A stretch of DNA of 64,000 nucleotides from Nymphaea colorata (taxonomy: Eukaryota > Streptophyta > Magnoliopsida > Nymphaeales > Nymphaeaceae), in the NCBI RefSeq assembly GCF_008831285.2, contig NC_045143.1:7573503-7637502 (forward strand), given 5' to 3'. Below are positions 1-11,949 of the stretch, piece by piece. The position numbers were made by a program, and so were the translations under genes. The notes beneath the pieces were generated by a model. It was given only the letters and a program-made list of their open reading frames with translations. It was not told the DNA's origin and ran no database searches. The number at the start of each line of letters is the position of its first letter. Positions within the stretch are counted from its first letter, which is position 1.

Positions 1-819
1 TTGTGGCAAATGAATGACACTTCGCAATTACTATTCATGCATTAGAACCTTTTTGTGCCTCTAGTACATTATACATATTTACTTTGTAACTAATCTTTAT
101 CTGTTTAACTGCTTTTGGATCTTGATTGCTAATATTATTTGCCAATGAATGATTGTTTAATAATTATTAACTAATCTGTTCTAGCTAAATTATTTCTGAT
201 CTATATATGGTCTGACAGGGCCTGGTGTTGTGTAGGCAATTACACACACTGGGGCATCTTGTGACAATGTCTTCTCATTTTTGGCTCATTCATCATATCA
301 ATGCACCCGCCGCTTAAGCAATTATGGACGAATTCTTCTTGCAACTTCTGAACAAGCTGAACAGAATATGCAATGATGTGTCTCACACCTATGCTGTCTA
401 GAACTCAAAAACGCTACCAAGGATGAAACTCCTTTTTGAGAAGCATATTTAGGATGAAGTTGCCCTCATGTAAGAGTTTGATGCATAAAGGCAAACATCA
501 TCATTCCATAGAATTTTTTTCCCAACTTTCTCATGGAACCACAACTAAGAATGCTGATGAGATAATATTTGAAACATTAGCAATTACTGGAAATACAATA
601 AATGTACTATAATACTATTGTAGTGAAATAAAATAAAAGGAAAAGAAAAACAAGAGATTATGAGAAACATCAGAAGAAAATGAAAAGACATTCTTCAGTA
701 GGTCACCAAAATAAATTCTTAAATGACCATAAATGAACCATGATCATAACAAACAGAGACGGCATGTTGGAGACTTTATTCACATATTCAAAGCAATTGT
801 CATGAGCCAAATCACTTAC
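1..819. other. Intronic or non-coding DNA left of the last visible MPPA exon
   Basis: I looked on the minus strand for the remaining MPPA exons (the helical C-terminal part of the M16 fold) and found none. The donor GTAAGTG at 815-819 ends exon 8 cleanly. What follows has scattered stops in all frames and no recognisable repeat. It is most simply read as a long intron running off the window. Confidence 0.5.
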
Positions 820-3800
820 CGTGGTTGCATGAATACCAAAAATACCAGTGTGATTGTAAATGCTGTTGAATGCAGAAAATGACTGAATTTGCTGGAACTC
901 ATTCAAGATCCGTAGATCTGTAGGCGGCACATAAAATGAGATAATCATTTTATATGAAAAAACTAATGGAAAAAGAACCAACGCATGCTTATGGTAATTC
1001 AGCCACCCATTTCTCCAGTAGGTATTAAAAACAAAAAATATTAAAGGATGCAAAAAATGGAACTTACAAAGACGAGAGTACATCCCCTTCCCAGGACCTC
1101 CAGCAGAGAAAGAACCACCACCTCCCATAAGCATCTACATGAATGACAACAAACTCATTAACACTTTGAAGTTTGAACTCATTAATCCTCATAATATGAT
1201 GCAAGAAGGCAGTAACATGACCACTAAAAGTTTTAAACATACAGAAAGATCTTGAAATGGCAAGCACATGACACTACACCTGGAGCACTGTTAGTGTGAT
1301 GGCATCCTTCTCCTTATGCCAGCCACCAGGAACTTCAAAAGCAAGAGCAACATGGGTGTTCTGGGATACACATTGCATTCAGAATATATAAACTAGGTCA
1401 CAGAACATGAAATTTTTTTATACCAATCATCTAAATAGATTACTCATACCGCAGAATCTGCCTGGCAACGAAAATCACCTCCAACATACACCGACTTTGG
1501 AGCCTCAGGTGGAGGAACATTTGGCAAGTCTGACAAAAGAGGTTCTGCAACTGCAAGCAACTCCTGGTGCTCCACACCAGATGCTGCCAACACCATCCGT
1601 GGAGCAGTATAATTTTTCTAATTTCCAATATACTAGATATCAATCCATGATTTAAGGACAATCATATAAGAAAGCATAGCAGCAAAAGGAAACTACAGTG
1701 ATTAAAATAATGAAGCAGCTTACAGAAACAAATTCTTCTAAGATCGAACTGTCCAAGCTGTTTATTGCAGACTCAGGTGCCAACAGAGGGTTTGCCAAAG
1801 CACCAGAATAGCCAGCTGAGTGAATTGCCTCCAACAGCAAACCCTGTGGATTCTTAGAGATTTCTGCAATCTCTGCCTTAACCTTCTGCAACTGCAGTGT
1901 GAGATAAAATACCAAATTACTTCAACGGCTGATGGAAGTTACACATATGGTTCAACAAGATCATATTCAGGATATCTACCTGTTCATTAACCTCCCAGTC
2001 AAGGAACACAGGATTTCTGACACTATCAATTAGCAATTCCACCATCTCAGGCACATATGTTTTCAAAGCATCATAACAATATGCCATCTGCTCTCGTGAA
2101 GCTGAAGCCATAACACTGCCACCTATAGCCTCAACCTCTCGAACAGTACGTAGGTGGCTGCGGTTGGTCGTGCTTTTGAAAGCCATCCTCTCTAGTAGGT
2201 GTGAAGCCCCAAATGAAACAGGTGTTTCATAGACAGAACCACAGTCAACATATAAACCAATGGAGGCTGCAGGATTCTTCTCAGTGAAACAACAGATTAC
2301 AGCAAGGACAACAGCATCAGCCAAACTGGAGAAAGATCAAAAGATTTAACCAATTTCATACAAATCATACCGTGGATGTCTCGGAGGCAATTTTAACACC
2401 ATTTGCAAGAGTGGTTATCTTTGTCTTTCCTGGTTCTACATAATCTGGCAAAGGAGGGGGAAGCGTAACACCAGCAAGAGGGACATCAAGAGGAGGAAGA
2501 GAATTGGACCGTTCCCCAGTAAGCCAACTAAAAAGTCCCCCAGATGAGGACTTATTTGCTATGCTGGTAGTAGCATATCTAGCTGCAGGTGTGCCAAAAG
2601 ATCCTGGACCACTAGTATGGCTCTGGAAAAGACAAAGAGAAGATTATATATCCACCATTGCAGTAAGATTCAATAATGATAACAGTGACATTTAACCAAT
2701 GCAAACTCAGTGTCTCTTATGATAAGATGTTGGATCTAGAGACATATAGCATACCTCATAGCAAAGTGTTAACTTTTAAATGATATGGAACAACAAGCAT
2801 AATAAAAAGCCAGAGATTTGTAAAGAATCAGGAAATGTTTGGAAAGAAGTTTAAGAAAATTCATTTTCCAGCAAAAAATGAACTAAGTTTCTAGTGAAAT
2901 AAAATAAAAAATAAACAGAAATGAAAGAAGGAAATCTATGAAACATAGAAAAAATGATCAGATACCTTGCACAGCTTTCTCAAAAACAAAGGCAAGGCCC
3001 TATTTTTTATGTGCCATGTGGCTTAGGAAACAGAAACCAAGAGTTTCTAGAACTAAGAATAATCAAAACCAATTGAGTTTAAAATGCACTAGAGATGTTT
3101 AGAGGGGCGAGAAAGACATAAAATTAAACAGTCCATAAGTAGAAAACACGTTGGATGTGCAGCCCATTACATGAGAAGAAAACAACCTTTTAAACATCAA
3201 GGTTGCTCACAGTAGTGTGTATAATCATAGAAGCGGTTGACTTGAAGAAGGAAAAGAAAGACAAAGCTACAAGGAAAAAACTTTGACACTGAATAATTCT
3301 GCTCAACATGTCCAGTTATATAAAAAGGAGGGAGACAAAGGAACTTCAGAATGTATTGCCTCTTACAAGGGAGATTTGACTAGGATGGGATTCCACTGTT
3401 AATTGGCATGTATATCTATTAACAAGACACAAAATATAATTGTGAACGTCTGATGATACAGCCTAATTACACTTTTCAGGTAACCCGTTAGAACTTAGAA
3501 CCTATTTATCGTTAACTATCTTGTTCTTTGGTATCTCGAAACAGAATAACAATTGGTCAGTTTTACCTAACTGGATGTCCCCATCTATGATACTCACTCT
3601 AGGCTTTGCCTCAGATTGTATTTTCATAAAACATGGGCTGCTTTTTGTCCAATAAAGATATTGTAAAGGATCAATCATCAGGCCATTACTGCCTGTCACA
3701 TGACAAAATCAGATCAACTCTTGTTACATTTAGACTAAACCATATAGTAGCTGTTTCCAGCTCTATTAATAGAAAGAGCTGAAGAAAAATTAAAGAAATT

Positions 3801-5146
3801 AATAATAAGTAGAAAGAAAAATCATCAGAATAAAACAACCAAAAAATGGAGGAACTTGTTGAAAAAGCATTCCATTCGTGCCCAGCCTCCAGCTTTCAAA
3901 TTTTGGGGCTACCCATCATGGTAACTGGTCCCAGCTATAAGGCTTTGCAAGGTCATGTGAGATAAACCAGACATCATGGTAAATCAAAAACATCAAAATT
4001 TGTCAGACCATTCGAACTTGAAATACGGGGCCATTTTTCCTCTAGTTCACCACCCCATACTTCATGAAGCCTAACTTCTCCGCCACGTCATGCTTACTAC
4101 AGCATGGAAAAAAGAATATGGTTGAGACTTGACGGCTTAACTAAGTACTCTATGATGGTATGACCAGCAAGATCAACTAATAAAGTGTAAAAATTAAGAA
4201 GGCCTCAATGTCTCAATTTCTCAAATAACCATTAAAAAGGTAAATAACTCCATGAGTTTCCTTAAAGAAGCTCCATGTTCTAAGTCATGCATATTGAATA
4301 TAAAAAGGAAATCGCGTATCTTACCATATCGTACCCATCAGCTGTTTCACTTTCAGTTTTACACATAAATAACCTTCTGGGCCTAAATTGAAACTAAGCA
4401 ACCTTTAGCTCACAGCATTCCCTTCAAAAATCCCCATTTCACATCCTTCTTTCTATTAAATAAAGGAGAACACAAATATTTCTACGAAAACGAATTGATC
4501 AAATGATTACCTGCCTTTTCACAAATCCCAATTAATGCAATAACTGAACGACAGTATGTCCACCAAATGTAAAGAAATCTTCGATTCTCTGTGCTCCATT
4601 GAACTGAATTTGTAAACTCAAGGCTACAGTTCTCACCACACTGAGCTAGTTATTCTGTTTCTAATATTACAAACCCAAACATCATCCTCATAATTCTAGC
4701 ATCATAAGCACACAAAAGTTACCCAGAACTCCATAAGTGCCGCAACGGCAACTGCCGGTTCTAATCTGACTAATAACCTAGAGAGAGATCGTGGAAATGC
4801 AGCTCCCTCGACAAAAGCAAGAAATGAAATCACAACTAGGCTATGCACGAGGACTCCGAATGGGAAACGAAGAGGAAAACACGGGAAAAATGAAAGACGA
4901 GATGCAGGCTTCATCAATTTAAGAAGCGATTAAATGGAGGGGCTTCACCGATCCAATTGGGAACCCCCAACCCTCCTCCATTTACGAAAAGAACGTATGC
5001 CCTAACGACACGGTTCCGGACGGCTACAGTTCCGACGGGAACGCCTCCGGAGATGTAGGAAGGAGAGAATGCAGAGAAAGCAGGTGATCGCGAAAGGGGA
5101 CCCTCACCTTCAGAGCCCTGAGTCGAGAGGCCGCGCTTCTGTACAT
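820..5146 (-). CDS. MPPA: Mitochondrial processing peptidase subunit alpha (5' exons; C-terminal exons outside window)
   Basis: This is the non-catalytic subunit that works with the beta subunit to remove targeting presequences from imported mitochondrial proteins; in plants it is part of the cytochrome bc1 complex (family knowledge). Exons seen on the minus strand: 5108-5146, 2371-2622, 1980-2279, 1724-1891, 1450-1617, 1280-1360, 1068-1134 and 820-917. All have GT-AG junctions and the frame stays open for 391 residues; the family is usually about 500. Exon 1 encodes a short basic start (MYRSAASRLRALK) typical of a mitochondrial presequence. The M16 site is degenerate, HLLER at about residues 124-128, instead of the catalytic HxxEH of the beta subunit. 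The glycine-rich substrate loop (GGGGSFSAGGPGKG) is at about 340-353. Intron 1 is 2.5 kb. The exons for the last ~110 residues were not found in 1-819 and probably lie beyond the left edge; a truncated gene cannot be excluded. Confidence 0.93.
2623..5107 (-). other. Intron 1 of MPPA
   Basis: A 2.5-kb intron separates the 39-nt presequence exon from the first body exon. It begins with GTGAGG (5107 downward) and ends TTTTCCAG (2623-2630). I see no coding similarity or clear transposon inside it. The length is well above that of the other introns in this gene, which are roughly 80-160 bp. Confidence 0.75.
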
Positions 5147-5439
5147 GGCTCAGGACAGGCGACGGCGATCTGGTACGGAGCGCCTCTTGTTCCCGTCTCT
5201 CCGGAGGGAGGAGAGAACGGTGGGCGAAAGGCGACTTAAGGCAGAGACGCGGCCGCCACCCAGCAAGGGTCCGAGTGTGCTGCTGATATGGACATGGGTC
5301 CGATCCATGATATCGATGCATTCATCACTCTACTCTTATTAGCGATTCAACGCCGACCAATCAACCGATCTGAAAAGTCTCCCCATTTCCTGGCTGTCAG
5401 ATTGAGTTCTGATCGTGAATTTGAGATCAGCGGTCATCT

Positions 5440-6460
5440 TATCCTTATAAGTTGAGATTCATACATTTTGAGATTCATACATTTAAGATTGGGCCCTCTC
5501 TTTTCCTTCTTTAGACTTTAAATTCATGGCTTTAAACATATAGTATAGATTTCAAATTCATGCTATTAAAATCCTCAGTTTAAGGATCTTCCAAAACATA
5601 TCTTTTTATTATGCAGCTACGGATGAATCCGAGGTCCGAAACTATCAAAAGCAACCTTAAGATTTGAGCTGCATTGTTTAGTTCCAAACGCATATCAACT
5701 AGCATAGCTTTTTCACCTCATTTTTTACTCATATAATGCTCATAGAAACTGAACTGTAAATGCATTCTGTTTTTAATGCAAGACATCATGTTTATGAAAA
5801 TCAAACTCAAGACATGCTACTTAATGCATCCTAACCTAACCAGTTAGGCTATATCAGCTATTTTTTTCAGCTTTCCAAGTGGAGCGTAGAGACTGCAGGT
5901 AAGGTAGCCAGCAGGCTATGACACATTCAATCTTTCTATGGTTTACAAATTTTTCAGTTAGGGACTATATTTTGATCATAATTTTAAATACGTGCTGGGG
6001 GTGGTGGGGAAGAATCAAATTAAAAGTCTAATGTCGGAAATCACGAACTTTCTCCTATCAAAACATAACACAATTTAAATTTGGTTAGCTGCTGGAAGAA
6101 AAATGAGGTCTTATTTAGAACCCTGGAAAAAATATAGCACTGACGCTCCAAATGTGTGCCTTGAATGGTTTTTTGGGAAATCTTTTATTTTTGAAATTAT
6201 CTTTTGCTTATAATTTTAAAAGAAAAGTCCATTTTTGTTATTTTTTCAAGTTGTGATCCACGGTGGTCTGAGATCTCAAATCCATAGTTTTAAAATTGGA
6301 CAACAAACACTCGCCCCCTCCCCTCCCCACCATCCCGCTTTCAATTCGATCTCACATCCATGGTTTTTTAACATGTAGCATGATTTGAAATCCATGTTAC
6401 TGAGTTTAAACTGACATCTCCCAAAACATGTCTTTTAATGCAACCTCAGATCCAACACAA
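5440..6460. repeat. Pair of diverged ~200-bp direct repeats
   Basis: The stretch 5440-5640 recurs, diverged, at about 6260-6460. Shared landmarks in the same order are a C-rich run, an ATTCATGG or ATCCATGG box, a TTTAAACATATAG or TTTTAACATGTAG box, a CTCAGTTTAA or TGAGTTTAAA box, and CCAAAACATRTCTTT followed by a TCCGAGG or CTCAGATCC box. The spacing of about 620 bp could fit the ends of a small non-autonomous retrotransposon, but I could not identify a primer binding site. Confidence 0.45.
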
Positions 6461-6917
6461 ACTTAATTACAAAAACCACGTTTCCATTAAAACTATCAAA
6501 TAACAGCCCCACTGCTTTTGGCGTTGAGGGCGTTTTTGGTATTTCTGTTATTTTATAAAAAATTCTTTCCGACCTTCTTTCTTATAGGCACTTTTGCTGT
6601 TTTCAAGTTCTAAAACATTGCCCCTTTGTGGGGGAGGTGGCTTTCCATGTTATGCTGCTGACATAGGCATGTCCCATGTTTTTTTCGAAGATCGTTTTGG
6701 TGGTTTTGTATGAGAAAATCTTTTAAAGGTTTCACTGATCTTATAAAAGTAGAGTCTTCCATTTAACCATTAAGAGAATTTTAGTCATCTCTAGTCTATA
6801 ACACATCATTCCTTGAACCTTGTCAGGACATGAGGGTATCATAAAAGCTCAAAGTGGACATTGATTGTCTCGAGAAACATGAAACTTTAAGAAAAAACTT
6901 CTAATTACAATGAATCC

Positions 6918-7060
6918 CATTCTTGTTGCTTCAGCTGGCAGTTTTTGTTTGTCTTCTTTCACTAAATCTTATGCTTATTGTTCTAGCCATCAGTTTTTGT
7001 CTTTCTTTCACTAAATCACGTTCGTGTTGTTCTAGCCGACAGTTTTTGTTTGTCAGGTTA
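6918..7060 (+). repeat. Three-unit tandem repeat, ~50 bp period
   Basis: Three imperfect copies of a unit containing CAGTTTTTGT (at 6939, 6991 and 7040), with CTTTCACTAAATC between them and a TTCTAGCC or TTCAGCTGG lead-in. It lies in the gap between MPPA and OSGEP and has no coding content. Confidence 0.8.
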
Positions 7061-7960
7061 ACAGAGTTTAGTTGAGGCTACAGTTATTAGGAAAAGTGTG
7101 ATCTTTTCTTAAAAAAAATATATAGAAGGTGATCTTTCTTGAAATTATAGATAAAGCAAACCTGAAAATATATATATATATATATAGCTAATACAGGAGA
7201 TATTGCAGTGGCAGTATTTTAAAAGCCACGTTTAATGCTTATTGCATGGCATCGAACGGTTCATGGACATGCTCAGCTTCTTCGCAGATATGATAAAATT
7301 ATTGACACATTACGATTCTCTGTAGATGTGATCAAACTGTAGGACAATCAATACTTCGTCATCTACTCATTTTTGTTTCTGGGTCTTGTTCTCTTTGTTA
7401 TTTTGTTTCTTATATTGTTCCTTTTTTTCTTTGTATTTTATATTTTTGTTATATTTATTATATGATGTTCTAAATTACACATGGCATAAACAATCGTGTG
7501 CTTTTTTGTTTCCCAATTAGTTATGTTAATGGCCGGACCAAGGTCGGATGCAAGGCTTACAGAACTTTTGGAGCAACATATTTATGAAAACTAGAGACCA
7601 ATTCAGAATTTTCTTCTTTGGTCCAATTCAGGTTTGATTCGGTATTTTAGAAAACCAGACAGACAGAAGTCATGGCTGTAGATTCAAATATAAAAATTAT
7701 CCGTAAGAGAGAAAAAGAAACTACAAGAATATACCTAGAATACAAATAGACATCATGTAGTACAACACATGGCAAGAACAAGAAAAAACACTCGACACCT
7801 TCCTGTTCTAGATCCTCCTTAAGCAACTTGCTCTTGCAGGGCAATGCACTTAGAAATGAGTTTAGTAGTTTACAGTTGTAGATGATTATACGGAAATATT
7901 TATCATCTTTGCTGCTGCAATTGTTAGTTGATCAACTAAAGAACGAATAGTTTCTCAACG

Positions 7961-10900
7961 TTAGCAAGAGTTGAAGGTGCCATTGGCACCACCTGTTATG
8001 GCATCGTCATTGCCATTTGGAATGGAAGTCTTCTTCTCCCTCCAAACAGCTTGTACCTCATCAGTTCGGAATCTCTGTGTGAAGGTAGTTTCCTCCAGCG
8101 GAGTCGTGATGCCATGAGCAAATGCAAGTAGACCTGTATAAGCAATCATCGCCCCATTGTCAACACAGTATCTATCATCAGTGGCAAACAACCTCCCATT
8201 TCTCTCTGCACACATTATCCTCATCATCTCCTGCAACCGTTCATTGCAGCCAACACCACCAACTATAAGAACATCGCTTTTGTCGCAGTGAGCCATTGCT
8301 CGCTCTGTTATTTCAACCAGCATCGCAAAAAGAGTTTCCTGGCACATAGGTTGCAAATTAAAAGCGTTTTCAATTTTTAAACTCCCAATATTTGGATCAG
8401 TATATCATTGCATGAATTTGCACCGTGATCTAAACAAGCATGGCAAAAAAGAGCCTTCTAGCACATAGGTACAAAATTACCTTCAATATTTACAATATTT
8501 ATATCAGTAGATCATTGATACTAGTTGTGTGCTTACTACCTAGATATCCTAAGGGGGCGTTTGTTTACAACAGACAACACTGCTGCAGGATGCCATTCAA
8601 CCGTTCTCATTCTTTCTGGATGCCATTCAACTAATGTTGGAACCATAAATGCTTTTGTCATCACAGTTTGCTGTTATTTACTTAAAAGTGTATTTAGATC
8701 AAAACACCAGCTAATGTTGATGAATATATACATTGAATGGCGTGGACATTTGTCTTTAGATCAAAACACAGTTTGCTGTTATTTATTTAAAGAGGTTTTT
8801 TGAAGATCACACCAACTTTCACAGATCTGACGTTTATCCATGCTGCAATCAAACAGGGTGGGACATTACCATGGACATTTGTCTGTCCTATTCACACAAG
8901 ATGGACCTTTTTTTTGTCCATGGATCACCATCCATGGTTTCTCAACCATGGACAAAGATCCATGGATAAACGTCTACGGATTTTTGTCTGTGGTAAACAA
9001 ATGCCCCCTAAATGACCAGTATACCTAACAGCTGCTGTCAACTTGCTCAAAGCACTTCACCATCCAAAACAAGATGGAGAAATCGAATATAACTCTCAAC
9101 AAAGAGCCAATTGTGCTGGCTTATAGTACAAAACGAACTGGTTGGGCTCAGAATTCTACCAATGCCACTTCTCTTAGAAAAAGGAGAAAGTTTAGGTAGA
9201 GTCCCAAAGCAGTCACAACCAATGAAGCTAAACCTGCCTTCTTACTCTTCAGACGACATTCTGGAACATCTAAGAGGACAGACTACAGACAGATTCAAAT
9301 TGGTTGCATTTGCAAGACTATGGCCCACATCATCATGATCACCAAAACATGAAACTCTGTGCAGTCATAAGCACAACAGAAGAAGATGAGCAAAAATGCT
9401 CACAAGAGAGATCAATACAAAAGATGCAACATTTCTAAACGAATATATGGATACAATAAGACCAAAGATGCGCAGATATTCACTATATTTTACTGCAGTT
9501 TCATCGATAAAGAAGTGCATAATTCAAAGGTGCAACCATTTTATTCAAAAATAATGCAGAAGCGGTTACTTTATTTTTGAGTCTACGATAGTAATCTCTA
9601 TCCAACTTAGGATCACTATAATTAAGAAAATTTCAAATGGAAAACGGCAATCATTTTCATTTTCAGGTAATTCAAGGGCATCAAATTACAAAAATATGCA
9701 GAAGAACAATTTACTTTCGATATCATCTATGTCCTTGTGATAGAGCATAAAATAGAAAGCCGCAACCAACCTGCAGAGAGAAACAGAGGTCCGCTGGTGT
9801 GCACTCATTCTTTTCAAGCTTCTCAGTAGCAGTGGCTTCGATATAACTCAATATCCCACTAAACGAAACATCCATGCCTTTGACAACATATGGTATGTCT
9901 ATGAATTGCTTTCCTTTCTTTGCAAGCTGGAGAAGAGAACATCATAAATATGAATGAATACAGATTTTTGCTTCATCTGAAAGGCAGAATTGTTACCACC
10001 AAAGAAAGAAGCAATACAACTGTTAATTAAGAAAAAAAAACAAAACAAAAACCAGAAAGCCTGATACCAGATAGCCTTTGGTATAATGGCAGAATTATTG
10101 CCACCAAAAGAAGACGAAATATCACCATTAACCCAAAAAAAAAAACACACAAAGCCTGATACCAGGCAACCTTCAGTATGACTCAAGACAATCAATAGGC
10201 AATCATGATTTTCTTTGAAGACTAATGGGAACATGGTTATTTAACGCAAGGTAGAGGCCTAAATTAAATTACCTTGTCAGACTTTTGTCCTAAATTTTCC
10301 CACTAAGTTATGCTTTTATGATTAGCCAGTTTAGAATGTATCGAAAGTTCCTAATACAGAGACGCAGTAAATATCAATCCTATTGGTTACACCAAGCAAC
10401 CAACAAAGTCCAGGCCATCAAAGGATTGCAGCAACTTATTAGTGATTCAACCAAAGGAAACCAACTGATGGTACTACCATCTAATGCCATACGAACCTTC
10501 CCTATCTACATGCCGATCAATATTGAAACTTTGAAACGTCAACGATTTGTATACGAATGAGAAAATTGCCATCACTATAATATGGATAATAGGAAAGCAA
10601 TGGCAGCACAGTAGCCATAATGCATGATAAACCTAATCACAATTTCACAATGCCATACTGATATCAACTGATATCTGCTTCAGAACATCGATCTCAAGCC
10701 ACCATTTGGTATGTTAATACTATGGCTTACTCTGGATATCAACTGATATCTGCTTCAGAACATCGATCTCAAGCCACCATTCGGAAATTCGAAACCCTCT
10801 TTCCACGATTACATGGCTTACTCTGGCTTCAATTCACGGCTCTTTCACGAAGACATAACAACCAAGACTATAACCAACTTAGGTGAAGCAGACCAGCACA

Positions 10901-11870
10901 GACTACGTCAACCTGTTCCAATCATCAAACTGTAAAGCATCTTAGTACTAGCCAAGCGGCAAGTAAATGTCTGCACAAGGTAATTTCATCTGCCATGGAA
11001 ACTCCGATATGCCAACGCAACTTCACCACCGCCAAATTTTATGCAGACCTTACCAATAAGCTCATCGGAGCTCAATCTTACAATTCAAAGCTGAGTTGAC
11101 GAGTCGTCCCAAGACTCGTGCCTTTAGTAAGCAACAATAGTTAAGGAGCAAACCAACAGAAAATAACACAAATAAAATAGATAAACCCAACGAAAATTCA
11201 AATTTTCCATGGACCACCATCAATAAAATTAAAGCACACGATTAAAAAACCCCTACTAACTATTGATTCATGATAAACTAAGTTGGGATGTTGGGTGTGG
11301 GGGGTGGAGAGAGAGAGAGACCTGTTCGATGTTATAGCCAGGACTAGGATCGTTGGAAAGCTTAAGAACCCTAGCGAACCGATCGAGGCAGTTCCCTACA
11401 GCAATATCAATGGTTTCGCCAAAGATTCGGTAGCGACCCTCGCTATAAGCGATGACTTGGGTGTTCCCGCCGCTGACGTAGAGGACGACGGGGTCGTCGG
11501 CGCCGGTGACGGCTCTGCCCATCTCGATGTGGGCAACGCAGTGGTTCACAGGCACGAGGGGCTTGCCCCACGCGAGCGCCAGCATCCTTGCAGCGACCGC
11601 GCCCACCTGCAGCGGCGCGCCCATGCCCGGTCCCTTGGTGTAGCAGATGCAGTCGATGCTGGATGGTCCGTCCAGCCCTGCGTCTGCCAGGGCTTCGGCC
11701 ACAAGGGGAAGGACGTGCTCCAGGTGGTGCTTGGCGGTTTCCCTGGGGAGAAAACCATGGCCGGGAGGGGTCACGTAGGTGCGGCGTGGGTTCGAGAGTA
11801 TGGAGGCATCGAGGGTAACGATTCCGACACCGATCTTGTTCGCCGAGCCCTCTATCCCGAGAGCGATCAT
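7961..11870 (-). CDS. OSGEP: tRNA N6-adenosine threonylcarbamoyltransferase, OSGEP/KAE1 (KEOPS complex)
   Basis: The product transfers threonylcarbamoyl from threonylcarbamoyl-AMP to A37 of ANN-decoding tRNAs, as the catalytic subunit of the cytosolic/nuclear KEOPS complex (family knowledge). Exons: 11322-11870 (183 residues), 9771-9926 (52) and 7961-8338 (125 plus TAA), all joined in phase 0, giving 360 residues against about 353 in Arabidopsis. The start is the first ATG of the exon, giving the conserved [12 protein letters not shown] opening. Metal-binding histidines lie in NHCVAH (H110, H114). The nucleotide loop SGGNTQ is at 133-138 and the third metal ligand in VDNGAMIA (D295). There is no plastid or mitochondrial presequence, so this is the cytosolic KAE1 type and not the organellar Qri7 type. 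Exon 1 is clearly more GC-rich than the introns. Intron 1 (9927-11321) holds two tandem duplications, and intron 2 (8339-9770) holds a miniature transposon and a decayed copy of the exon 3 start. Confidence 0.95.
8428..8525 (-). repeat. Decayed tandem duplicate of the OSGEP exon 3 acceptor and exon start
   Basis: The stretch repeats 8319-8411 at a period of about 119 bp. Landmarks match in order: GCACATAGG (8342 and 8461), CAAAAAGAG (8325-8333) or CAAAAAAGAG (8443-8452), CAATATTTGGATCAGTA or CAATATTTATATCAGTA, and ATCATTG. On the minus strand the copy keeps an AG acceptor (GTGCTAG) but the exon part has lost its frame. It sits just upstream, in the gene's direction, of the true acceptor at 8339-8340. 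Confidence 0.75.
8553..9008. mobile_element. PIF/Harbinger-like miniature element in OSGEP intron 2
   Basis: A 456-bp element bounded by terminal inverted repeats of about 24 bp with two mismatches (GGGGGCGTTTGTTTAC at 8553; its complement GTAAACAAATGCCCCC ends at 9008). It is flanked by TAA on both sides (8550-8552 and 9009-9011), the 3-bp target duplication expected of PIF/Harbinger elements. It encodes no transposase. Inside, a block with TTTGCTGTTATTT and TTTAGATCAAAACA is repeated (about 8660-8705 and 8755-8797), and the right half is rich in CCATGG boxes that can pair with each other. Confidence 0.88.
9983..10175 (-). repeat. ~105-bp tandem duplication in OSGEP intron 1
   Basis: Two copies begin at the GGCAGAAT boxes at 9983 and 10088. 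Both contain a CCACCAAA box, an A-rich run and AAAGCCTGATACCAG, so the duplication is tandem with period 105. The A-run lengths differ between the copies. Confidence 0.8.
10660..10784 (-). repeat. 75-bp tandem duplication in OSGEP intron 1
   Basis: GATATCAACTGATATCTGC begins at 10660 and again at 10735, followed in both by TTCAGAACATCGATCTCAAG and CCACCATT. About 50 bp are identical, so this is a recent local duplication. The repeat stays within the intron, and I see no splice site in it. Confidence 0.88.
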
Positions 11871-11949
11871 CTTCTCCGGACCTGAAGAAGCAACCTGGAG
11901 TTTCTGAGGAGCGTCGAAACGGAGCTTCTGCTGCTGCTGCCGTCGCTAT

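Larger units (their letters stand above)
5147..7960. other. Intergenic DNA between the MPPA start and the OSGEP stop
   Basis: The stretch must contain the MPPA promoter on its left side and the OSGEP 3' region on its right. Apart from the diverged direct repeats (5440-6460), the 50-bp tandem repeat (6918-7060) and a short AT tract (7168-7186), I see nothing interpretable. No open frame in it resembles a known family. Confidence 0.55.

Noticed and set aside
703-1134. A single 143-residue minus-strand frame covering two MPPA exons
   Set aside because: Family similarity is lost at the donor sites (1067 and 819). The frame reads through introns by chance, and the spliced model restores the expected sequence.
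7196-7350. Possible spliceosomal RNA: a U4-like TTGCAGTGGCAGTATT start followed by GATAAAATTATTGACAC, somewhat U6-like
   Set aside because: The match is to the animal U4 start more than to plant U4 and covers only some 15-20 bases. No Sm site, upstream sequence element or full U4 or U6 body could be traced.
11283-11885. Long plus-strand frame (200 residues) opposite OSGEP exon 1
   Set aside because: It is exactly antisense to a strongly conserved coding exon and open only because the exon is GC-rich; no similarity to any family. The same goes for the frames at 11443-12111 and 11588-11818.
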